Part shown: positions 51,643 through 58,686 of the stretch, one piece after another
Numbering within the stretch: the stretch's first letter is position 1
How the letters are laid out: every line of letters begins with the position of its first letter
From: Deltaproteobacteria bacterium HGW-Deltaproteobacteria-15
GTDB taxonomy: Bacteria; Desulfobacterota; DSM-4660; Desulfatiglandales; HGW-15
Reading direction: 5' to 3'
Assembly (NCBI GenBank): GCA_002840535.1
Contig: PHBH01000041.1
Location: forward strand, 1-64,000
Length of the DNA: 64,000 nt
Position numbers and translations under genes: made by a program
Notes under the pieces: model-generated
What the model saw: only the letters and a program-made list of their open reading frames with translations
What the model was told of the DNA's origin: nothing
Databases searched by the model: none

Positions 51643-52674
51643 CTATTTCCAGATAAAGGGTGGATACCCGTCCAGATCGCCTCTCACATATCGAGCCATC
51701 AGCAGCGCCTGAACATGGAACAATAGTCCAATCGTCACTTTTTCTTCTATGAACGGGTGCATGATCTCATCCTGTTTTCGCTTCTGATAAGCCACGAGAA
51801 CAGCCTTACGCGTATCGTCATCCATCAGGACAGCCCCCGTCTCCAGTTTTCTGAACCCTTTGTTCTGAACCTGGTTCAGGTTTATCAAAGAGAGTGCCAG
51901 CCTGTCGGCAATGAAAGGCCGGAATTCTTCCATCAGGTCCAAGGCGAGCCCCGGGCGGCCGGGCCGGTCCCTGTGAAGAAAGCCCACAGCAGGATCGAGA
52001 CCAACCGCTTCAAGAGCAGAACGGACGTCATGCATCACAAGAGTGTACAGAAAGGATAACAGGCAATTCACTTTGTCCAGCGGAGGGCGTCGATTTCGCT
52101 CATGGAAAGCAAAATCCTCCTTCTGTCCCACAATGAGATGGTCAAAAACAGAGAAGTACGAATGCGCCGCATCCCCTTCAATTCCCCTAAGGACGTCCAG
52201 GCTTGGCCCCGATTGAATTGACTGAAGGCTGTTCTTCAGATTGTCCGACGCTCCTTTGATTGCTCTACCATTCACCCTTTCCGGGTGATCTCTCAATGTG
52301 CGTTGAAGGACTGCGCGGCAATTGGCAAGTTTCCCTGTAAGAACATATCTTGCCATTCTCGCCGAAGACTCCGGGTCATCTGCAAGACGGTACTGCTGCC
52401 TCCGGAGAAGGACATTGCCCGATACCGGCCCCTGTACCCTTGCCAGGAATCGGCCATGTTCCGAAAGAAAACTGATGGCCACGTTATTTTCCGCGCAGAA
52501 TCCCAGCAGAAAGGGACTGCACAAGACATTGCCGAAGCATACAATCCCCCCGATGGTGTGAACAGGCAACCTCAGGCGCACTTCGTTTTCAGCCTTTACG
52601 ACGACCGTTTCCCCTTCTTTGAAGAGATAGGCCCCCTGTGTGGTCACGAAAAGAGTATTCAGATGCTTCTTCAC
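51643..52674 (-). CDS. cas1: CRISPR-associated integrase Cas1 (type I-C)
   Basis: A 343-residue Cas1. Metal ligands are seen in GIEGDAAHSYF (Glu), GFLHRDRPGRPGLALDLMEEF (His and Asp) and the FRPFIADRLAL segment. It catalyses spacer integration with Cas2; Cas4 selects PAM-bearing pre-spacers. Its start overlaps the cas4 stop by 4 nt. Confidence 0.97.
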   Translation of the reverse strand: MKKHLNTLFVTTQGAYLFKEGETVVVKAENEVRLRLPVHTIGGIVCFGNVLCSPFLLGFCAENNVAISFLSEHGRFLARVQGPVSGNVLLRRQQYRLADDPESSARMARYVLTGKLANCRAVLQRTLRDHPERVNGRAIKGASDNLKNSLQSIQSGPSLDVLRGIEGDAAHSYFSVFDHLIVGQKEDFAFHERNRRPPLDKVNCLLSFLYTLVMHDVRSALEAVGLDPAVGFLHRDRPGRPGLALDLMEEFRPFIADRLALSLINLNQVQNKGFRKLETGAVLMDDDTRKAVLVAYQKRKQDEIMHPFIEEKVTIGLLFHVQALLMARYVRGDLDGYPPFIWK

Positions 52675-53303
52675 TCGGTGATCGCTCCTGAGAGATAGCG
52701 CTCAATTGAGCGTCTCTTTTGAACTGTTTTAGGAAGACAGAGAGAGAACAGGGAACACTGCCCGCACTTCTTTTGGAAAACAGGTTTTGGTGTGATCCCT
52801 TCTCTTAGAAGACCGTGCACTCCTTCTGCGACTCGCTTTGTTTCGCTTCTGATGGCATCGTCGAAGACGACATCGTGCCTGCGGCGAATCTTGCCATAGA
52901 ACATGGCGCCGGAAGGCACGCTGACTTCCAGCATTTCCTCAAGGCACATCGCCTGCGCACAAAGCTGCACCTCGTCCGAGCGGTCGGGCTTCGGTTTGCC
53001 CCGCTTGTACTCCACTGGAAACGGCCTCCACCCTCCCTCCGGCAAAGGATGGAACTCCACCACATCGGCAACTCCTACCAGCCCGAGGCGAAGGCTCCGC
53101 AGCGGAAGGCCCCGCTCGATGCGGACCCCTGCCCTGCTTTCGCTGTCCTGCTCATGCACCCGCTCGTGGAGAAGCCTGCCTTCTGCTGTCAGCCGGTTCT
53201 CTGTCCACACCTGCTCGATATGGATCAATGCACATTGCCGCTCGCAGAACACATAGTGCTGAAGGGCTGAAATGGGGACCAAGTCGTCTTCGGTGTAGTT
53301 CAT
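52671..53303 (-). CDS. cas4: CRISPR-associated exonuclease Cas4
   Basis: A 210-residue Cas4 (Dna2/RecB-like nuclease). Fe-S ligands are C20 (HYVFCERQC, with C24 nearby) and the C-terminal group KKCGQCSLFSLC; the nuclease core has VEYKRGKPK. Cas4 trims pre-spacers and fixes PAM orientation. AGGAGA lies just before the ATG. It heads the adaptation group cas4-cas1-cas2, separated from cas7 by a ~1.8-kb interruption. Confidence 0.96.
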   Translation of the reverse strand: MNYTEDDLVPISALQHYVFCERQCALIHIEQVWTENRLTAEGRLLHERVHEQDSESRAGVRIERGLPLRSLRLGLVGVADVVEFHPLPEGGWRPFPVEYKRGKPKPDRSDEVQLCAQAMCLEEMLEVSVPSGAMFYGKIRRRHDVVFDDAIRSETKRVAEGVHGLLREGITPKPVFQKKCGQCSLFSLCLPKTVQKRRSIERYLSGAITE

Positions 53304-53355
53304 GGTCTCCTGCTCTTTTAAAACTCTTGCAGACGAAAGTCTCTTTCGTAGCGCC

Positions 53356-53853
53356 CTATTTGCCTCGGCGCAAAGGATGGTCCGGTGGCAGCAACCCCCG
53401 AAGCTCCTCCTCGAATTCCTTCGCCTCTTTTCTTGATTGGTAACCCGCTCGAGTTTTTTCGTTCAGGTGCCGCTGGCCCTTTATGTCTGAATTCTGCAGA
53501 TGCTCCGCCCAGCCACGCAATTGGCGAGAACACATCTCCGCAAGGGATTTCAAATCTGAAATTTGAGATTTGAGATCCTTAAACCTTGGTCGTCGTTCAA
53601 GAAGACAGAGCATGGATCGGACTTCCCCGGCAGAGCCGCGCGCAATATAGATAAACGCCAGAAGCTCGTTTGTAGTTCCCCTTTCGAATCCTTCGGCGAT
53701 ATTGTTGGAAACAGAAAGCGCAGCTCTCTCCAACTGATCTCGGAGACTCCGACTGCCGGACCAGGACTTGCTTTCCGTCATGTCATAGGTATTTTCAGCC
53801 AGACGAATTGCCTCTTGCCAAACAGGAAGTTCTTCAAACCGGGAGTAAGTCAT
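53356..53853 (-). CDS. Four-helix-bundle protein (23S rRNA intervening-sequence type), with an embedded word repeat
   Basis: A 165-residue protein. The first ~85 residues (FEELPVWQEAIRLAENTYDM ... QLERAALSVSNNIAEGFERG) match the S23/IVP four-helix-bundle family found in rRNA insertions and many genomic islands. The middle segment FKDLKSQISDLKS is encoded by a near-tandem run of AAATCTCAAATTTCAGATTT-type words (53547-53580), i.e. a repeat that has entered the frame without breaking it. The start at 53853 follows GAGGTG by 7 nt. It lies inside the split cas operon, on the same strand. Role unknown. Confidence 0.75.
   Translation of the reverse strand: MTYSRFEELPVWQEAIRLAENTYDMTESKSWSGSRSLRDQLERAALSVSNNIAEGFERGTTNELLAFIYIARGSAGEVRSMLCLLERRPRFKDLKSQISDLKSLAEMCSRQLRGWAEHLQNSDIKGQRHLNEKTRAGYQSRKEAKEFEEELRGLLPPDHPLRRGK
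53547..53580. repeat. Word repeat K inside the four-helix-bundle gene
   Basis: GATTTCAAATCTGAAATTTG followed by AGATTTGAGATCC: near-tandem ATTTGAGA words with self-complementarity, kept in frame. Confidence 0.6.
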
Positions 53854-53890
53854 AGCAGGCACCTCGCTGAATGTGTGGCATGATCAGATT

Positions 53891-54721
53891 TTAACTCTTT
53901 AACTTCTTCCGCTCCTTCTCCGGCGCCTCCAGGTAGTTCTCCGGGGTAACAACCTTTTTGCGGGTCTTCCGTTCCAGGTCTTCCCTTGCGTTTCCGGCAA
54001 CCTCTCCACCCTTGCGGGCGGCATGCTTGCTTTGTTCAAACCCTTTGGCATCGTCCGCTCGCGTTATTTCAGTCGTAGCGGCCTCGCCCAGCATGGAAAA
54101 GATCAGTTCCAGGTCGTTCATGTGGTCCCGGAGATTCTCCCGTTTCAACCCCTTCAGATCCTTGTACTCCGAGGGCGTGAGACCGAAGGCGGCCTTGGAG
54201 ATCTGCGCGGTGAGAATGGAGTATTCCCGCTCCTCCTTCACATCCCGGTTCCTCCATTCCTCCGTCAACTCGGCGCGAATGGCGATCCCGCGCATACGCT
54301 TCTCGATACAGTCGTCGGAATAGCCTTTTGCTTTATACAGCTCCCGAGTCCTCTGGGTGCCCAGCTCCGGGTCCTCGATCTCCTTCACGCGCTCATAACC
54401 GACCTTCGCCAGCCACCGCTTGAACGGCTCTGCCTTGGGGGATGGAATGGACTGGACGATGCGGAATGCATTCTCAGTGTTGACCACCTCAGTCAGGTAT
54501 TTCTTGCCGTCAGCCGACGCCAGTTTGAGTTGTCGACAAAGTGTCGACAACTCAATTCCGCTCGACTCCTTTTCCCTTTGCTTCATCCGGTACCAGTAAT
54601 CGCGGGGTTTTTCGCTGTCAGTCAGTACTGCGACAATGTCCACGATTGAAAAGTACCACTCGTCTTCAAACAAAATCTTCCTGATTTCCTTGCCCCTGAA
54701 AACAGCTATCTTCGTGTCCAT
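53891..54721 (-). CDS. BRO-N / DinD-like protein inside the CRISPR-cas operon
   Basis: A 276-residue protein. The N-terminal ~110 residues (IAVFRGKEIRKILFEDEWYF, then VLTDSEKPRDYWYRMK) are a BRO-N domain, known from phage antirepressors. The C-terminal part (AQISKAAFGLTPSEYKDLKG, DLELIFSMLGEAATTEITRA, ARKGGEVAGNAREDLE) is like that of DNA-damage-inducible protein D. The start at ATG 54721 follows AGGAGGG; a TTG 15 nt upstream opens the frame but precedes the SD. Such genes are common on mobile DNA. Whether it regulates the cas genes is unknown. Confidence 0.82.
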   Translation of the reverse strand: MDTKIAVFRGKEIRKILFEDEWYFSIVDIVAVLTDSEKPRDYWYRMKQREKESSGIELSTLCRQLKLASADGKKYLTEVVNTENAFRIVQSIPSPKAEPFKRWLAKVGYERVKEIEDPELGTQRTRELYKAKGYSDDCIEKRMRGIAIRAELTEEWRNRDVKEEREYSILTAQISKAAFGLTPSEYKDLKGLKRENLRDHMNDLELIFSMLGEAATTEITRADDAKGFEQSKHAARKGGEVAGNAREDLERKTRKKVVTPENYLEAPEKERKKLKS

Positions 54722-54883
54722 CATCCCTCCTGCCAATCAAGAACAAATTTTGCTTTGCTGCCCGCTGCAAAGACTTCGCGTCACTCTATCCCCCATGAAC
54801 CGACCGGGGAGACTGAAGAATCACCATCTGGATCTACTTGGAACAGCGCATCATCGCCTTCCCCACCCTGGAGTTTGTTGACC

Positions 54884-55117
54884 TCAGAAAGGTTCGACAT
54901 CTACATCCTTTAGGGTCGAGGTGATCGCTTGCCCGTCCAATTGTATTTCATAATCGGAGAATTCCCGGGCAGGGCCACTGGTGGTGCGCTTCCAGGTCAC
55001 ACGCTCGAAGAGATGGTTGGCCAGCCTCTGGCCAAGAGCTGTGTCATGCTCAAAAACGACAAGGCGCCGTGTGCTCATACGCCCGGCGAGCGAGCCATGG
55101 CCGTGGAGCTGCCCGCA
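54884..55117 (-). pseudogene. C-terminal fragment of a second cas7 (csd2)
   Basis: Directly after the cas7 stop, and in the same frame, comes a 77-codon open stretch. Its last part, MSTRRLVVFEHDTALGQRLA then NHLFERVTWKR and AREFSDYEIQL, is the usual ending of type I-C Cas7 (the A-ARRLIVFKHxxALG and FSDYxVxVD patterns). The functional cas7 next to it ends quite differently. The piece HGHGSLAGRMS upstream may be a decayed version of the FEHDRSAARG region. It is best read as the tail of an older cas7 left after replacement of the effector genes. Confidence 0.7.
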
Positions 55118-56002
55118 TCAGAACCCGTCAATTTCCTCCGGTTTGAGACCGGGCAATTCCACTAGGGAATAGGAGCCCTCCGGTTTGACCGTGAGGCTGC
55201 GATGCACCTTGGCCGAGGAATATTGACCGGCCTTGCAGTTGTGCTTCCACCAGATGACCTTGAGCACGGCCATGCTGCCTTCGGGCCGGGCTGAGGAGGC
55301 ATCGTTCTCGAAGAGCTTGGGCAGCAATTGCTTGATAGTATCGGCATCCTCATCCGAGAAGCCGGTGCGTTCGGCCAACTGAGGATTCATGCTGCCGAAG
55401 GTCACGTAAACGCCCTTATCGACCCGGTGCTTCATGCCCATCGTGTCAGCTGCGCGCTTGGTCCCGTCTCCCTCCCCGCTCACGCTCTTGGTGATCTGGA
55501 TGCTGGACACGCTGACCGGTTCTACGCTGAAGGCCGATTGGATAGTCACTGGGCCGCGGATGGGGATTGAGACGCCGTCAGCATCGCTGGTTCCATCATC
55601 ATTCCCCTTTTTTTTCTTGCCGCCTGCAAATGCGAAGAGTTGACCAAATGCACGTACGTCAAACCATTTCTCACAAGCGGCCGCAACAGTCTTCTTCTTG
55701 TCAGCCTTTTTCTCGAAGTATTCCTTTCCTAAACCGTGTATCTTTGATTCCGCACGCTCCCTAAGACTATTCATATCATCTGACTTGCGGTCGTCACATT
55801 GAACGAATATCGTCTTACCAAATCCGGTTAAGTATTCTTGAAGTCGATCCCTAATTTTGCGCTTTAAGCAGACATCCGAGATTTCGCCGTACCCGTCATA
55901 GTCCGTGCGCGGGCGGTTGCCGTTGAGCGGGTCGCCGTTCGGGTTGGACCGGGTGACATTGAGGATCAAAGCAAAATCAATCTTGTTCTTGAGTGTGCTC
56001 AT
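55118..56002 (-). CDS. cas7: Cascade backbone subunit Cas7 (type I-C, Csd2)
   Basis: A 294-residue RAMP-fold protein forming the crRNA-coating filament. The N-terminus ILNVTRSNPNGDPLNGNRPR is the family hallmark; KWFDVRAFGQLFAF, IPIRGPVTIQSAFS and ADTMGMKHRVDKGVYVTFGS follow in the normal order. It ends in the WWKHNCKAGQYSSAKVHRSL form of the C-terminus. Its start overlaps the cas8c stop by 4 nt. Confidence 0.96.
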   Translation of the reverse strand: MSTLKNKIDFALILNVTRSNPNGDPLNGNRPRTDYDGYGEISDVCLKRKIRDRLQEYLTGFGKTIFVQCDDRKSDDMNSLRERAESKIHGLGKEYFEKKADKKKTVAAACEKWFDVRAFGQLFAFAGGKKKKGNDDGTSDADGVSIPIRGPVTIQSAFSVEPVSVSSIQITKSVSGEGDGTKRAADTMGMKHRVDKGVYVTFGSMNPQLAERTGFSDEDADTIKQLLPKLFENDASSARPEGSMAVLKVIWWKHNCKAGQYSSAKVHRSLTVKPEGSYSLVELPGLKPEEIDGF

Positions 56003-57978
56003 CGTTCTTCTCCTTCGGTTTCAATTGTGTTGTCCTTTTCCTTCTTCCACTCCAACCGCTGAAGGTGGTAACCCAGCAGAAATTCACCGGATAAAGGCAT
56101 AGGAGACTGGAAATCCTCATCCTTAAACAGACCCATTACTTCATCGAGCAGTGATTTCATATTGTGCATAAAACCTCCCCTCTTGGACTGCAGTCGTTGC
56201 ATGTAAGGTTGCAGGGCCAGTTCAATGGTGCGCCAGGTGGAACAGGGGTGGTCCGCGAAATGCTGCATAAGGCGAGCGGCGGCGGTGGAGCGGGATTCAC
56301 CGGCCACATACAGGGCCATCTCCTCGATCCGTTCCGCAATGGCCAGCAATCTTCCATACAGATAGTCCCGCGTATCCTTTTTCATCTCCAATGCCATCTC
56401 GTATTTCCTCCCATTATTGTGTTTACCATGCCGTGCGTAGAAGCCCTTGAACATGGCGCAGGCCACGGCAAGGGCTTGTTCCCATTCCCAATGCTCCATG
56501 CCGACGCGATTGGCCACGCGGCGAACGCAACTCTCCATGAGGTCTCTAGGCAGTTCCCTGCCGTCAATTATGCAGGGAAGCAGGCGTTCCACGGTGGTCC
56601 GTTTCAGCTTGTCGTCCCTGCGGCCGTAGGCCGTTTCCGCGATGCTACGCGGACCGGGCGCGCAGGCCTGCCAGAAAACGCGTTTTCTAGGCTTGCCTTT
56701 TCCTTTCGGCCCATCCTCTACCGTAAGGCGTTGCGGCCAGGCCATGATCGAATGCCAGTTTTCCAACCTGGCCAGGAACTCGGACCCCAGCAATTCCCGG
56801 TAATAGGTTATGCTCATGCGGCCGGGAGTGGCCGAGTCCAGGCCCATGACCACAATGTCTTCCGTGGGTTCGATGTCGGCCCTGTATCCCGCCATGTACC
56901 TGTTGAGCCGCTGGGCGAAGCCCTGACCAACATCGCGGGCGTGGTCGATAACCAGACTATCCGCGTCGGGGTGTTCTTCGGCAAAAGCGGTGGAAGCCTC
57001 ATCCATCCATTCTGAGCTTTCCACCAGTGGCGGCGGCACGCGCTTGCCGGACACGGCCCAACTGACGAAGACCTGGGAGCCGTTTTTGAATCCTTGCCTG
57101 CTGATAAGCCAGCGCAGGGTGCTATGGGCCTTCTGGGACACCTCATAGCCCACCCCGCAGGCCTGTTGGCCTGAGTCATCGGTAAAGCGCCCCAGGAAGG
57201 TGAAGCCGGAAGTGTCGTTTGCCGAGATGAGTTTGGCCTTGTCACCAGCATGGCGCAGTTTGGCCGGGTGCAGCGAAGCCAGAGGGGAGTTGTCCCCTGT
57301 GACCATGCAAGTATCTCTTAAGGTGATTGCCTGTGGATAATATGCGCGCCATTCATCGATCAGGGTTTGGTCTTCCCATGTTCCTGATGCCGGTCGGCCC
57401 GGGATTTCCACACGCCAGCGTACCACCGCGTTCTCCGGCAATAGCCCAGCTGCCAGGACGGACCAAATGGGAAAAAGGACTTCATCCCCTTTCTCCTTTT
57501 TCTTGATGAACTTGCCGTCTGGGCCAAGCGGGAGCACCTTGACCTCCGGCTTGACCAGATCGGCAATCAGGCACCCCCTGGACACATAGGTCAGAATGGC
57601 TTCCATCAAGGAATAGGGTTTGGCCTTGACCCAGGAGCGTAATTGGCCAACATAACTTGCGTATGGCTCGCCAGGAGCATCCTTGAAGCCGCTTGTCACC
57701 TCGCCCCCAAAGTTCCTGAAGTCCCCGGCCAAATATTGCAGACGATCGCTAAGCGGATGAGTCTTGGGTTTTGTACCTGACTTTGATGCCGATTCCTCCG
57801 TGCACGGGATGACTGTGGTGGAGTCGCCCTTGTCGATCACCTTGGCCCTTCTGAAGTTGCCTTGCGCGTCCAGGACCACCTCGATATGGGCCTTGACCGT
57901 GATGTGGCTCTCAGGGACCGAAGCCTCATCAGGAGGAATGGCCGCATGGGTTTCATACAACTTCTGAATCCAGCTCAT
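55999..57978 (-). CDS. cas8c: Cascade large subunit Cas8c (Csd1)
   Basis: A 659-residue Cas8c/Csd1 protein, slightly above the usual ~600. It begins MSWIQKLYETHAAIPPD and contains family-typical parts such as GDNSPLASLHPAKLRHAGDK, LISANDTSGFTFLGRF and the RISxTYYRELxGSEF-like segment MSITYYRELLGSEF. Cas8c recognises the PAM and, by internal translation in many I-C systems, also yields the small subunit. It overlaps cas5c by 4 nt at its start and cas7 by 4 nt at its end. Confidence 0.95.
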   Translation of the reverse strand: MSWIQKLYETHAAIPPDEASVPESHITVKAHIEVVLDAQGNFRRAKVIDKGDSTTVIPCTEESASKSGTKPKTHPLSDRLQYLAGDFRNFGGEVTSGFKDAPGEPYASYVGQLRSWVKAKPYSLMEAILTYVSRGCLIADLVKPEVKVLPLGPDGKFIKKKEKGDEVLFPIWSVLAAGLLPENAVVRWRVEIPGRPASGTWEDQTLIDEWRAYYPQAITLRDTCMVTGDNSPLASLHPAKLRHAGDKAKLISANDTSGFTFLGRFTDDSGQQACGVGYEVSQKAHSTLRWLISRQGFKNGSQVFVSWAVSGKRVPPPLVESSEWMDEASTAFAEEHPDADSLVIDHARDVGQGFAQRLNRYMAGYRADIEPTEDIVVMGLDSATPGRMSITYYRELLGSEFLARLENWHSIMAWPQRLTVEDGPKGKGKPRKRVFWQACAPGPRSIAETAYGRRDDKLKRTTVERLLPCIIDGRELPRDLMESCVRRVANRVGMEHWEWEQALAVACAMFKGFYARHGKHNNGRKYEMALEMKKDTRDYLYGRLLAIAERIEEMALYVAGESRSTAAARLMQHFADHPCSTWRTIELALQPYMQRLQSKRGGFMHNMKSLLDEVMGLFKDEDFQSPMPLSGEFLLGYHLQRLEWKKEKDNTIETEGEER

Positions 57979-58676
57979 ATCAGTCCCTCCTCGGCCAGCC
58001 CGCTGAAGTCACGGCCGGGCTCGAATTTCTTGGCCTTCATGGGCCGCACATCCTTGAGGACGGTGCATTGCTCGGGCCGGGGAAACTCGATGACCCCTTT
58101 CCTCATGCAAGGCCGCCAGAACCGGCTGCACAGCAAGTCGCGCCCGCTCTCGTCCGGGTAGTCGAACCCGTGGAACATGAGCCCGAACCCGAGTTCCTTT
58201 ATGCCGTCGTAATGCCCCTCTCCTTCGCCGAAGCGGCAAGGCTCCACATAGCCCTGGCAGTCCCGCGTCCCCAGGAAGATGTCCTGACGGCCGCCGCGCT
58301 CCAGCATGCGCCGGGCGATCTCGAAGTGCTTGCCGTCGATCCGATCGTGCGCGAGTTCCTTCCAGTGTTCGTTCCACTCGAAATGTGCCTGGACCTGGTA
58401 TTCCACATCCGCCAGGAAGGTGTAGATGGCCAGGCTGTTGCCCCCGCCGTACTCAAGGGGCTTGGTGCCCTTGGTCTGGGTGCGGATGGGCCGCATGACC
58501 CGCACCCGGTCGATGAACCAGATCAGCGTAGGCTTCCAATAGATCGATTTGACGACCCCCTTGAGCGCCTCATAGGTGGGGATGTGGTACGAGCACTTCT
58601 CCCCACCAATGCGGGTCAGGGGATCGGTGAAAAGGGCGTAGCGCCCGGTCAGTTTGAAGGTGATGTCGTTTTTCAC
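57975..58676 (-). CDS. cas5c: crRNA endonuclease Cas5c (type I-C, Cas5d)
   Basis: A 233-residue Cas5. In type I-C it replaces Cas6 and cuts pre-crRNA, leaving the TGGATTGAAAC-type handle. The N-terminus FKLTGRYALFTDPLTRIGGE and the segment YEALKGVVKSIYWKPTL are characteristic. A GTG at 58676 is chosen as start since GGAGG lies 6 nt upstream, right after the cas3 stop; the open frame continuing into cas3 is spurious. Confidence 0.95.
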   Translation of the reverse strand: MKNDITFKLTGRYALFTDPLTRIGGEKCSYHIPTYEALKGVVKSIYWKPTLIWFIDRVRVMRPIRTQTKGTKPLEYGGGNSLAIYTFLADVEYQVQAHFEWNEHWKELAHDRIDGKHFEIARRMLERGGRQDIFLGTRDCQGYVEPCRFGEGEGHYDGIKELGFGLMFHGFDYPDESGRDLLCSRFWRPCMRKGVIEFPRPEQCTVLKDVRPMKAKKFEPGRDFSGLAEEGLI

Positions 58677-58686
58677 TGTCGCCTCC

